Part shown: positions 1-10,581 of the stretch, piece after piece
Position numbering within the stretch: position 1 is the first letter of the stretch
How the letters are laid out: every line of letters starts with the position of its first letter
NCBI GenBank assembly: GCA_025937615.1
Contig: JAICRA010000017.1
Location: 1 to 10,891 of the forward strand
Source: Thermomicrobiales bacterium
GTDB taxonomy: Bacteria; Chloroflexota; Chloroflexia; Thermomicrobiales; UBA6265
Length of the DNA: 10,891 nt
Direction of reading: 5' to 3'
The notes under the pieces: model-generated
Databases searched by the model: none
Told to the model about the DNA's origin: nothing
The model's input: only the letters and a program-made list of their open reading frames with translations
Position numbers and translations under genes: made by a program

Positions 1-174
1 GCCGACGAGCGGCGCGACCAGAATCAAAAACCCGAACAAGAATCCGAAAACCGCGCCGGATCCCTCGAGCGTCCCCTCGCGCATCCCAGACAGCAACCAG
101 ATGGCGAGGATTGCCCCTAACGCCAGACCCGCAACGATGAGAATCGAACCGATCAACCGTCCGGACGAGGGCAT
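1..174 (-). CDS. Small membrane protein, N-terminal part (cut by window edge)
   Basis: Reading the minus strand from an ATG at 174 gives 58 codons with no stop before the window ends. The peptide begins MPSSGRLIGSILIV. It has two hydrophobic stretches likely to span the membrane, at about residues 7-29 and 41-57. They are joined by a short charged, glycine-rich loop (MREGTLEGSG), which gives a helical-hairpin start. A GGAGA element about 10 bases upstream of the ATG supports this start. The gene lies 79 bp downstream of fabZ on the same strand, so it could be the last visible member of that transcription unit. I do not recognise the family, and no catalytic motif is visible. Its total length is unknown. 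Confidence 0.6.
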   Translation of the reverse strand, partial: MPSSGRLIGSILIVAGLALGAILAIWLLSGMREGTLEGSGAVFGFLFGFLILVAPLVG

Positions 175-253
175 AGACTGAGGGTCTCCATCGAGCGAAC
201 TGCTGTCATTAGCCGCAAGTCTACGTCAGCAGCAAGCACCGCGAGCGCATGGC

Positions 254-727
254 TCAGTCCTGCCGCAATGCCCCAGGCTTGTCAACGAGGGCGAACATGA
301 TGTCGCCCCGGCAGGCAAGCTCTCCATCGACCGTAGCGTTGCCAGACCCCATCCCGATGCCTCGGCGGATCTGGTGGAGCTCGACCTCGAGGCGCAGGGT
401 GTCGCCGGGTCTTACCTGACGCTTGAATCGCACGTTGTCGATTCCGGCGAAAAGGGCGAGCTTGTCTCGGTACTCCACTGCCGACAGGACCGCGACTCCA
501 CCGACCTGGGCCATGGCTTCGACGATGAGCACCCCCGGCATCACTGGGTAGCCCGGGAAGTGTCCCTGGAAGTACGGCTCGTTGACGGTGACTTGTTTGA
601 TACCGACGGCGCGGTGCGGCGGATTGAGCTCGACGACCCGATCGACGAGAAGGAACGGGTACCGGTGGGGCAGGATACGTTGGATACCCTCCGCGTCGAC
701 ACCGGCACGCTCATCCGGTCCGATCAT
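254..727 (-). CDS. fabZ: 3-hydroxyacyl-[acyl-carrier-protein] dehydratase FabZ
   Basis: FabZ dehydrates beta-hydroxyacyl-ACP to trans-2-enoyl-ACP in the cytoplasmic type II fatty acid elongation cycle. The 157-residue product is the usual length for this single hot-dog-fold enzyme. It opens with the family signature [14 protein letters not shown] (residues 18-31). The catalytic block [12 protein letters not shown] holds the active-site His at residue 56, and VEAMAQVGG holds the catalytic Glu at residue 70; both are intact. The ATG at 727 is preceded by GGGGAGG with an 8-base spacer, which fixes the start. The gene follows purA by 55 bp on the same strand and is probably read from the same transcript. 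No lpx genes flank it, unlike the lipid A clusters in which fabZ often sits in Gram-negative bacteria, and no other fab gene is in the window. FabA is unlikely given the FabZ-type signature. Confidence 0.95.
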   Translation of the reverse strand: MIGPDERAGVDAEGIQRILPHRYPFLLVDRVVELNPPHRAVGIKQVTVNEPYFQGHFPGYPVMPGVLIVEAMAQVGGVAVLSAVEYRDKLALFAGIDNVRFKRQVRPGDTLRLEVELHQIRRGIGMGSGNATVDGELACRGDIMFALVDKPGALRQD

Positions 728-782
728 CTAGCGAGCCTCCCCTCATCTTCGGTGAGTCCGACATCCCGGATTTCCGCCCCGG

Positions 783-2499
<1,717 letters not shown>

Positions 2500-2500
<1 letters not shown>

Positions 2501-3660
2501 CAGGATGATCGCTCCTGCCGGATCGCGCGAAGCTCCTCATAGAGCTCACGCTCGCGGGGAGAAGGGTTGGTGGGAATAACGATCCGTGCCCGGGCCACGA
2601 GATCACCGCGTTCTCCCTTGCGGCCTCTGAGCTTTGGCATACCCATACCGCGGAGACGGAAACTCCTGCCGCTCTGCGTCCCGACGGGAATGGTCAAGGC
2701 GACTTTTCCAGTCGGTGTTGGCGCCTCGACCTCACCACCGAGCACGGCCGTGGTCACTGGGACGTCGACTTCGGTCCTGAGATTGTCGCCCTCTCGCTCG
2801 AAGCGCCGATCCGGTCTGACCGTGACGATCAGGTTGACGTCGCCGGCCGGGCCGCCATTGAGACCGGGCCCGCCTTGGCCAGCCATGCGGACCCGCTTGC
2901 CGCTATCAATTCCAGCGGGAATGTTCACCTCGAGAGTCTTGGTGCGGCGCACGACGCCGGTACCATCGCACGTCGGACATTCTTGACCCCGCGCCTCGCC
3001 GGTGCCACCGCACGTTGGGCACGGCTCCGAGACTTGCAGCTGAATCTGCCGCGTGGTTCCCCGGAACGCCTCGTCGAAGGAAATCTCGACCGGAACCTCA
3101 GCATCTTCGCCCCGTTGCGGCCGCGTCGCTCTTGCCTGCGGTTGACCTCGCGTCCTCGTCGAGGAGAATCCGCCGCCGAACCCGCCGAACCGATCAAAAG
3201 GCGAGCCGCGCCCCCCGAAGAGCGTCTCAAAGAAATCCGAGTGGGCATCGTCGCCCTCGTCGGTTGAATAGAACGTGTAGCCGCCGCTCCCACCGCCTTC
3301 GCTCGAGTACCACCGATTGAAGTCGTTCGGGTCGAATGTCGCGCCGCGACCGGGACGGGCCCCCGATGCGCCGGATGGTCCGGGAGTGGTGAACTGCTCG
3401 TCACCGGTGAACCCGGCATCGCGGTATCGCTGCCAATCCTCTCCAAACCGGTCGTAAAGCTTTCGCTTATCGGCGTCCGTGAGCACCTCGTGGGCTTCGT
3501 TGACCTCCTTGAAGCGCTCCTCAGCGTTCTTGTCCCCTGGATTGAGGTCAGGGTGATGCTGCCGTGCCAGTTTCCGATACGCCGCGCGAATCTCTTTGTC
3601 GGTCGCCGTCCGCGGAACGCCGAGCACCTGGTAATAGTCCTTGACCTGAACGCTGGGCAT
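2500..3660 (-). CDS. dnaJ: DnaJ-family co-chaperone with a half zinc finger
   Basis: This J-domain co-chaperone would stimulate the DnaK ATPase and deliver clients to it in the cytoplasm. The J domain is at residues 8-74, with the essential HPD at 36-38. A long Gly/Phe/Ser-rich linker follows (about 83-180). The substrate-binding C-terminal region starts near 185 and includes VNIPAGIDSGKRVR and VTVRPDRRFEREGDNL. The zinc region is reduced: only two CxxCxGxG repeats are present (Cys214/217 and Cys228/231), enough for one zinc site, where classical DnaJ has four repeats and two sites. At 386 residues the length is otherwise normal. The gene overlaps hspR by one base and lies 64 bp downstream of the DUF4126 gene. 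The ATG at 3660 has only a weak purine-rich stretch (gagagacgag) before it. It may be a second DnaJ paralogue, with the canonical one beside dnaK elsewhere. Confidence 0.93.
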
Positions 3661-3724
3661 ACTCGTCTCTCGGCCTAGGCACCGGCATGTGGCGCAAGTT
3701 GAAACGCGTGAAAGTGCACCATGG

Positions 3725-4288
3725 CTAACCGCCGCCGGACCGCACCCGGCGGAGGCGACGCAATAGAAGAATAGAGGAAACGGCGAAGAGCGCGAGGAAG
3801 GGAATCACGAGCAGCGGGAAAAAGATGGCCACAATCGACGCGACGAAGGCAACGGCATCCTCAGTCAAGCTGACGATCGGATTGAAGATGCCCGCGGTGC
3901 CGACGGTGACGACGGGACGGGTGGTCACTTTGACGGCGTTAACCGACCCCGCTAGTACGACGCCGGTGAGGACCATGACCGCCGGGTTGATCGTCACCAC
4001 CCCGCCCGTCGCCGCGAGCGCGGCGATAGCGCCAGCGGCGGGACGTACGATTGACTGGATGATGTCGTTGACGTGATCGACACCGGGTACCTTGTCGACC
4101 GCCACCTCGACGGTGAGCAGGACGACAAGGATCGCGATGCCGAGGTTCGAGGAGAGGACATCGTACGGCGCGTGCAGCGTCACGTGCGTCGTGGCGCGGT
4201 CGGCAAGTGCAAGGGCGAGAAGCGGGATGTATGCGTTGAGACCGGCTGGCGCCGCGAGCCCGATGCCGGTCAGTATCGCGGTCTCCAT
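3725..4288 (-). CDS. DUF4126 family membrane protein
   Basis: This 187-residue integral membrane protein of unknown function matches my memory of the DUF4126 family. Visible hallmarks are GLAAPAGLNAYIPLLAL near the N-terminus (10-26), the block E61xxxDKVPGVDHVND75, and VRPAAGA (81-87). About four to five hydrophobic segments alternate with short loops, and the protein ends in a basic tail (RRLRRVR), which the positive-inside rule would place in the cytoplasm. I chose the ATG at 4288 because GGGAG sits 7 bases upstream; a TTG at 4312 in the same frame would add eight residues but lacks a comparable ribosome site. The gene lies 180 bp downstream of lexA and 64 bp upstream of dnaJ on the same strand. 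The conserved charged DKxPGxDHxND block within a membrane protein could be functional, but no activity can be assigned. Confidence 0.8.
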   Translation of the reverse strand: METAILTGIGLAAPAGLNAYIPLLALALADRATTHVTLHAPYDVLSSNLGIAILVVLLTVEVAVDKVPGVDHVNDIIQSIVRPAAGAIAALAATGGVVTINPAVMVLTGVVLAGSVNAVKVTTRPVVTVGTAGIFNPIVSLTEDAVAFVASIVAIFFPLLVIPFLALFAVSSILLLRRLRRVRSGGG

Positions 4289-4331
4289 GATCGGGCTCCC
4301 GGGCACATCCAATCAGCGTTGACCGCGGGTT

Positions 4332-4347
4332 GGTGAAGCCATTCACC
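4332..4347. repeat. Perfect inverted repeat in leader of the DUF4126 gene
   Basis: GGTGAA-gcca-TTCACC is a perfect 6-bp inverted repeat with a 4-base centre. It lies 44 bases upstream of the DUF4126 ATG, just downstream of a possible -10 box. It could be a small operator or a short RNA hairpin. Chance is not excluded. Confidence 0.35.
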
Positions 4348-4358
4348 GATCGATAGCG

Positions 4359-4364
4359 AGTATA
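4359..4364 (-). promoter_or_regulatory. Candidate -10 box for the DUF4126 gene
   Basis: The minus strand reads TATACT here, five of six matches to TATAAT. It is 70 bases upstream of the DUF4126 start and inside the 180-bp gap after lexA. No good -35 hexamer is found at 16-18 bp, so the promoter is tentative. The gap has no other recognisable content apart from the inverted repeat at 4332-4347. Confidence 0.3.
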
Positions 4365-4468
4365 GCCAGCCAAGCCGCGCGCTTATGGATTTACGCCGAG
4401 TGCCGGCTCGTCCCTATCCTCCAGTTGCTAGGTGGACAGCGCCAATTGACCCGGCCTCCCGCTCGAAA

Positions 4469-5107
4469 TCAGTCGAGCGAACGAAGCACCGAGACCAGTC
4501 GGCCCTGGACTTCGACGTTCTCGGCAGAGGTGTAGATCGGGTCCATGTAGGTGTTGGCAGGTTGCAGCCGCACTCGGTCGCCTTCGAGGTAGAACCGCTT
4601 CAGCGTCGTCTCCCGCTCATCCTTGAGCCAAACCGCGACTGTTTCCCCGTTCTCGCACGTTTCCTGCTGCTTGAGGACGACGACGTCGCCGTCATTGATC
4701 AGCGCGTCGACCATCGAGTGGCCTTTGACCCGCAATGCGAACAGACCCTGTCCACTGTTTGGCACCAGGTCAGCTCCCAGTTCGACGGATTCTGTCACGT
4801 CCGAGCCTTCGAGATCGCCCGGGACGGGAATCGGCAGACCGGCGGCGATCTGGCCGATCACGGGGATCGCCACCACGTTGCGGCGACCGACGCCGCGGTT
4901 CACCAGCTCGATGCCTCGCGATATCTTGCTGTTGCGGCGAATGAGACCGCGCGCCTCGAGCGCCTTGAGGTTGTAATCGACGACACTGGTCGACGAGATA
5001 TCGAGCTCGGATTGGATGTCACGGATCGTCGGGGGATAGTCGTTCTCGTCGAGAAAGCGCTCAATGAACTGGAGGATCGCCTGCTGGCGGCGGGACAGGG
5101 TCTTCAT
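4469..5107 (-). CDS. lexA: SOS-response transcriptional repressor LexA
   Basis: LexA represses DNA-damage genes and inactivates itself by RecA-stimulated autocleavage. The 212-residue protein has the normal two-domain layout. The N-terminal winged HTH (2-68) includes LSRRQQAILQFIERFL, YPPTIRDIQ and SSTSVVDYNLKALEARGLI. The C-terminal S24-type peptidase domain carries the Ala89-Gly90 cleavage site in IAAGLP, the nucleophile Ser131 in VKGHSMVDA and the general base Lys170 in TTLKRF. All catalytic residues are present, so self-cleavage should work. The ATG at 5107 follows AGGAG with a 5-base spacer. The gene is divergent from mutS2 across 198 bp. A promoter with a perfect GAAC-N4-GTTC box in its spacer lies about 90 bp upstream, which indicates negative autoregulation. 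The operator type is that of Gram-positive LexA proteins, not the E. coli CTGT-N8-ACAG type. Confidence 0.97.
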   Translation of the reverse strand: MKTLSRRQQAILQFIERFLDENDYPPTIRDIQSELDISSTSVVDYNLKALEARGLIRRNSKISRGIELVNRGVGRRNVVAIPVIGQIAAGLPIPVPGDLEGSDVTESVELGADLVPNSGQGLFALRVKGHSMVDALINDGDVVVLKQQETCENGETVAVWLKDERETTLKRFYLEGDRVRLQPANTYMDPIYTSAENVEVQGRLVSVLRSLD

Positions 5108-5194
5108 GGTGGCTCCTACTGTTCGCTGCGGCCCATCGCGGGTCGACTTGGCCGCGCAGACTCATCCCGAGGGGACGAGCTTGGTCTACTCCAG

Positions 5195-5224
5195 AGGATA
5201 GGGGAGAACGCATGTTCGTGTCAA
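5195..5224 (-). promoter_or_regulatory. lexA promoter (sigma-70 type)
   Basis: On the minus strand, TTGACA (5219-5224) is a consensus -35 and TATCCT (5195-5200) is a 4/6 match to the -10, separated by 18 bp. Transcription should start near 5188, leaving a leader of about 80 nt before the lexA ATG. The whole spacer next to the -35 is occupied by the LexA box, so repressor binding would block RNA polymerase. Confidence 0.75.
5205..5218. promoter_or_regulatory. LexA operator (SOS box)
   Basis: The plus strand reads agaacgcatgttcg: perfect GAAC half-sites around GCAT, matching the known Gram-positive SOS consensus CGAACRNRYGTTYG except at the first base. It abuts the -35 of the lexA promoter and lies in the divergent lexA-mutS2 intergenic region. 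Confidence 0.85.
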
Positions 5225-5260
5225 CATTTCCTTATTTACCAAGGGTCTCAATTCCGGCGC

Positions 5261-5266
5261 TACACT
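5261..5266 (+). promoter_or_regulatory. Candidate -10 box for mutS2
   Basis: TACACT is a 4/6 match to TATAAT, 39 bases upstream of the chosen GTG start. The best upstream element, TTACCA at 5236-5241, has a 19-bp spacer, so the promoter is weak or only partly identified. The LexA box lies about 45 bp upstream of this -10, so LexA need not repress mutS2. Confidence 0.3.
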
Positions 5267-5305
5267 GCACGAAATGGCATTGGTCGTGTTCGAGGACGTT
5301 CCATC

Positions 5306-7690
5306 GTGCATGAGCAGGTTCTCGCCAAGCTCGAATACCCGGCCATCCTCGATCGCCTGGCACAGCAGTGTCGCTTCAGCGTCGCCGCCGAGAAAGCGCG
5401 CGAACTGGGGCCGAGTGGCGACGAAGCGACCGTCGCGTACCTGCTCGATGTGACCGCCGAGGCCGTCGATCTCCTGACCGAGTTCCCCGATGTCACGATC
5501 GGTGGCGCGCGCGACGTGCGGAATCTGGTCCAGCGCGCTGCCAAGGGAGCGCGACTGCAACCGTCGGAGTTGTTGCAGGTGCTCGATATGGTCTCGGCTG
5601 CGAGAAACCTACGACGCGCTTTGTTGCGGCTGCCGGACGGCGCGACGCGATTTCCCCATCTGCACGAGTTCGCGGATCATCTCGCCGAGTTGCCGGATCT
5701 CGAGGCCGACATAAATCGCTCCATTGGCCCGCGTGGTGATGTGCTGGACACCGCGAGCGCAGAGCTCGGCAAGATCCGCCGCGACGTGCGAGTTGCCCAC
5801 AGCCGGCTGATGGAGCGGCTCAACGCGCTCGTCAGCGGGAGCAAGTACGCGTCAGTGCTGCAGGACTCGATAGTCACCACACGAGATGGCCGCTACGTGG
5901 TGCCGGTCCGGGCCGATGCCAGGGCGCAGCTGCAGGGGGTTGTCCACGATACCTCGGCGAGCGGTCAGACCCTCTTCGTCGAGCCGTTTGAGATCGTGGA
6001 GCTCAACAACCGCTGGCGAGAGCGTCAGCTCGACGAGCAGCACGAGATCGATCGCATCCTCGATGCGCTCAGCGACAAGATTGGCGCCAAAGCCACCGAG
6101 ATCTCGAGCTCCGTGGAAGCGACTGCCGCCGTCGACCTGGCGATGGCCAAAGCGCGGCTGGCGTTCGCCATGCGCGCGCACCGGCCGACACTCTGGTCTG
6201 GCGCGCCGTCTAGCTCAAACGGCCACTCGAAACACCGAATCTCGCTATGCCGGGCGCGCCACCCATTGCTCGATCCGGCAAGCGTCGTGCCGATCGACGT
6301 CGACCTCGGTACAGACTTCCGAGTCGTGCTGATCACAGGGCCGAACACTGGCGGGAAGACCGTCGCGTTGAAAACGATTGGCCTCTTGACGCTCATGGCT
6401 CAGACCGGGTTGTTCATTCCGGCAGACGACGCCAGCGTGGTCTCCATATTTCCCGCCGCCTTTGTCGACATTGGCGATGAGCAGAGCATCGCACAGAGTC
6501 TTTCAACCTTCTCGGGTCACATTCGCACAGTGATCGCGATGCTGAGACAGGTGACGCCGGGCGATCTCGTGCTGCTCGATGAGCTTGGCGCAGGTACGGA
6601 TCCCCAGGAGGGCTCGGCGCTGGCGCGGGCGATCGTCAGCCGCCTCCTGGAACTGGGTCCCGTCGTCGTTGCCACGACCCATTACCCGGAACTCAAAGCG
6701 TACGCGTTTTCCACGCCGGGGGTGGAGAACGCGAGCGTCGAATTTGACGTCGAGACGCTGGCGCCGACGTACCGGCTGATGATCGGTGTCCCGGGGCGAT
6801 CGAATGCCCTGGCGATTGCTGGCCGCCTCGGTATGCCGAGCGAAATTCTCGAGACGGCCTCCGGCATGCTCGACCCGGACGAGCTGCGGGTCGATAGCCT
6901 GCTTCAGGACATCCGGCGGCGCCGGGATGAGGCCGACGCGATCCTGGAACGGGTCCGTGCGGACGAGGAGCGCGCGCAAGCGCTGCGCGAGACGGCTGCG
7001 CGCGAATTGGAGCAGGCCGAACTTGCCCGGCGGGAAGCCCGAACAGCCGCGCTTACTGAAGCGGAGTCTGATCTCGAGGAAGCGCGCGAGACGCTGAAGC
7101 GTCTGCGCCGCGATCGGGAGGCTCTGCAGATCACGCGGGAACACTTAGAAGTACGACGACGTGAAGTCGACCAGGCTACGGACCGGGTCCGCAGGTTCCG
7201 CCGCGAAAACCTCAAATCACCACCGTCGACGCCGGGAAGGAAACCGATCTCACCGGGCGATCGGGTGCGAATTATCCCTCTCGATCAGGAGGGTGAGGTC
7301 ATCGCCGTCGACGGCGGAATGGCTGACGTGACACTTGGCGCGCTCAAGACCAGACAGCCAATTGGTTCGCTGGAGCGTCTCGGTCGGGCGCGCGACGAGC
7401 AGACGTCGAGGCCGATCGTGATGCCGGCGGCGAGCGGACCGGTGAATCTCGAGCTCGATCTGCGTGGCTATCGCGCCGCGGAAATCGAAGCGATGCTAGA
7501 CGAATATCTCGAGCATGCCTATCGGGCCGGCATGCCGTTCGTGCGCATCATTCATGGCAAGGGCACCGGAGCGCTGCGAAAAGTGGTCAAAGAGGTGTTG
7601 TCAGCGCACCCGGCGGTTGCCAGTCATGAGATTGCACCCGCGAATCAGGGCGGCGACGGCGCAACGGTCGCACTGCTGCGAGGAGCATGA
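5306..7690 (+). CDS. mutS2: Endonuclease MutS2 with C-terminal Smr domain
   Basis: MutS2 is a MutS-family ATPase without the mismatch-recognition domain. It is linked to suppression of homologous recombination and, in Bacillus, to rescue of collided ribosomes. From the GTG at 5306 the product is 794 residues, typical for the family. The start is supported by GAGGA 9 bases upstream and by the family-like opening HEQVLAKLEYPAILDRL. The N-terminal core and lever lead to the ATPase, with Walker A GPNTGGKT at 345-352 and Walker B LVLLDE at 421-426. A long Glu/Arg-rich coiled coil spans about 535-635. The Smr nuclease domain has LDLRG at 717-721 and HGKGTG at 750-755. All motifs are intact. The frame stays open upstream to an ATG at 4385, but that part lies antisense to lexA and shows no MutS2 similarity. 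The gene is divergent from lexA, and tauE follows 168 bp downstream. Confidence 0.95.
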   Translation: MHEQVLAKLEYPAILDRLAQQCRFSVAAEKARELGPSGDEATVAYLLDVTAEAVDLLTEFPDVTIGGARDVRNLVQRAAKGARLQPSELLQVLDMVSAARNLRRALLRLPDGATRFPHLHEFADHLAELPDLEADINRSIGPRGDVLDTASAELGKIRRDVRVAHSRLMERLNALVSGSKYASVLQDSIVTTRDGRYVVPVRADARAQLQGVVHDTSASGQTLFVEPFEIVELNNRWRERQLDEQHEIDRILDALSDKIGAKATEISSSVEATAAVDLAMAKARLAFAMRAHRPTLWSGAPSSSNGHSKHRISLCRARHPLLDPASVVPIDVDLGTDFRVVLITGPNTGGKTVALKTIGLLTLMAQTGLFIPADDASVVSIFPAAFVDIGDEQSIAQSLSTFSGHIRTVIAMLRQVTPGDLVLLDELGAGTDPQEGSALARAIVSRLLELGPVVVATTHYPELKAYAFSTPGVENASVEFDVETLAPTYRLMIGVPGRSNALAIAGRLGMPSEILETASGMLDPDELRVDSLLQDIRRRRDEADAILERVRADEERAQALRETAARELEQAELARREARTAALTEAESDLEEARETLKRLRRDREALQITREHLEVRRREVDQATDRVRRFRRENLKSPPSTPGRKPISPGDRVRIIPLDQEGEVIAVDGGMADVTLGALKTRQPIGSLERLGRARDEQTSRPIVMPAASGPVNLELDLRGYRAAEIEAMLDEYLEHAYRAGMPFVRIIHGKGTGALRKVVKEVLSAHPAVASHEIAPANQGGDGATVALLRGA

Positions 7691-7802
7691 GTATCCTCAC
7701 CACTTCGCCGAATCCGCGCTCAGCGTACGTACGCGGGCAACGTTGTCGCGGGCACCCTTCCTGTGTCATCCTGTAAAGGCAATCGACTTGGTGGGGATTG
7801 GT

Positions 7803-7838
7803 CGTTTGCAGGCTGGGATGCCATCTGACTGTCAAACG
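7803..7838 (+). promoter_or_regulatory. Possible 5'-leader hairpin before the permease gene
   Basis: CGTTTGCAG (7803-7811) pairs with CTG-t-CAAACG (7829-7838), a 9-bp stem with one bulged T. It ends about 7 bases before the purine-rich ribosome site of the TauE/SafE gene. No T-run follows, so it is not a clear terminator for mutS2. It could affect translation, or be chance. The rest of the 168-bp gap shows no convincing promoter. Confidence 0.3.
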
Positions 7839-7858
7839 AGCCGCGACGAGGGAAGAGG

Positions 7859-8689
7859 ATGGGTGCTGACTGGCTGCTGCCGGTCTACGGGCTGTTCGTT
7901 GGCATGCTCGTCGGTCTGACCGGGACGGGTGGTGGTGTGCTGATGACGCCGCTGCTTGTCCTCGGGCTGGGCATGCCCGCGACCGCGGCGATAGGCACCG
8001 ATCTCGCCTATTCGTCGGTTACCAAGCTGGCGGGAACCTGGCAACACTGGCGGCAGGGAACGGTCGACATGCGCGTGGTCCGTGCCCTGGCCGTTGGCAG
8101 CGTACCGGCGACGCTCGTTGCCGTGGTGACCCTGTTCTTCCTTCATTCCGTTGATGCAACCGCGGTCAATGCGGTGCTGGAACCGTTCATCGGGGTGATG
8201 CTGGTCGTCGCGGCCGCGTTGATGCTCCAAAAGCTCTGGCGCGGAAAGCGCGGTGTCGGGGATGTGCCTGCCGGGCACCTGGTGATCTTTTCAACCGGCA
8301 GGCTAGTCGCCATCGGTGCGTTCGGGGGCTTCCTGGTCGGGTTGACCTCGATCGGCAGCGGCAGCCTGATCATTGCCTTACTGGTGATTACCGTCTCGCT
8401 GACGCCGGACAAGCTGGTCGGGACGGATGTGGTGCATGCGTTCTTGCTCGTGGGCGTGGCCGCACTCGCCCATCTATTTGTCCTCAACGATGTCGACGTC
8501 GTCCTGGCCGGGAAGCTGCTCGTCGGATCGATTCCCGGCGTATTGATTTGGAAGCAGGCTTACGGTCTGGGTGCCGCGACGTCCCCTGCAAGCGGGGCTG
8601 GCGGTGTTGCTGTTGACCACAGCCGTCTCGCTGCTGAGGTAGTTCTGCTGACGCTAGTGCTAGGCTTTGCGGTTGGCTTTAAGGTGTAG
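7859..8689 (+). CDS. TauE/SafE family permease with frameshifted C-terminus
   Basis: This polytopic membrane protein belongs to the TauE/SafE (DUF81) family, whose members are thought to move sulfite, sulfonates or related anions. Two family repeats are visible: FVGMLVGLTGTGGGVLMTPLL near residues 13-33, and GGFLVGLTSIGSGSL near 156-170. As written, the frame runs 276 residues and ends in an atypical Gly/Ala/Ser-rich tail after SIPGVLI. Dropping one T from the TTT at 8547-8549 restores a family-like ending, GSRLTVWVPRRPLQAGLAV then LLLTTAVSLLR, stopping at 8640-8642 and giving 260 residues. The last membrane helix is therefore lost in the sequence as given. The ATG at 7859 follows GAGGGAAGAGG. 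The neighbouring downstream ATP sulfurylase/APS kinase suggests a role in sulfur-anion transport, but the substrate is inferred from context only. A sequencing error would equally explain the shift. Confidence 0.88.
   Translation: MGADWLLPVYGLFVGMLVGLTGTGGGVLMTPLLVLGLGMPATAAIGTDLAYSSVTKLAGTWQHWRQGTVDMRVVRALAVGSVPATLVAVVTLFFLHSVDATAVNAVLEPFIGVMLVVAAALMLQKLWRGKRGVGDVPAGHLVIFSTGRLVAIGAFGGFLVGLTSIGSGSLIIALLVITVSLTPDKLVGTDVVHAFLLVGVAALAHLFVLNDVDVVLAGKLLVGSIPGVLIWKQAYGLGAATSPASGAGGVAVDHSRLAAEVVLLTLVLGFAVGFKV
8547..8549 (+). other. Probable single-base insertion (frameshift site)
   Basis: The run TTT after GTATTGA holds one T more than the conserved TauE/SafE reading requires. Upstream, codons read GSIPGVLI in the main frame. 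Downstream, the +1-shifted frame gives GSRLTVWVPRRPLQAG and a hydrophobic last helix with a stop at 8640. The shift is seen directly; whether it is a mutation or a read error cannot be decided here. Confidence 0.75.
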
Positions 8690-10507
<1,818 letters not shown>

Positions 10508-10532
10508 GCGGACCGAACTGAATCGCGAAGTC

Positions 10533-10568
10533 GCGAACGGCCGCCCGCACGGGCGGCCGTTCGCATTT
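10533..10568 (+). terminator. Intrinsic terminator after the sulfurylase/kinase gene
   Basis: A perfect 14-bp GC-rich stem (10533-10546 with 10551-10564) closes a GCAC loop and is followed by ATTTCCATTT, 26 bases after the stop codon. It lies between convergent genes. The minus-strand side lacks a clear T-run, so termination of mfd at the same hairpin is possible but less certain. Confidence 0.8.
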
Positions 10569-10581
10569 CCATTTCGTCCCG

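Noticed and set aside
2925..3446. 173-codon minus-strand frame inside dnaJ
   Set aside because: It is an out-of-frame shadow, Arg/Ser-rich, overlapping the J-linker and zinc region of dnaJ.
3661..3724. HAIR or CIRCE heat-shock operator upstream of dnaJ
   Set aside because: Neither CTTGAGT-N7-ACTCAAG nor TTAGCACTC-N9-GAGTGCTAA is present; only loose half-site resemblance was seen.
4385..5305. Long plus-strand open frame as an N-terminal extension of MutS2
   Set aside because: It is antisense to lexA and its operator/promoter, shows no family similarity, and a good GTG start with a ribosome site exists at 5306.
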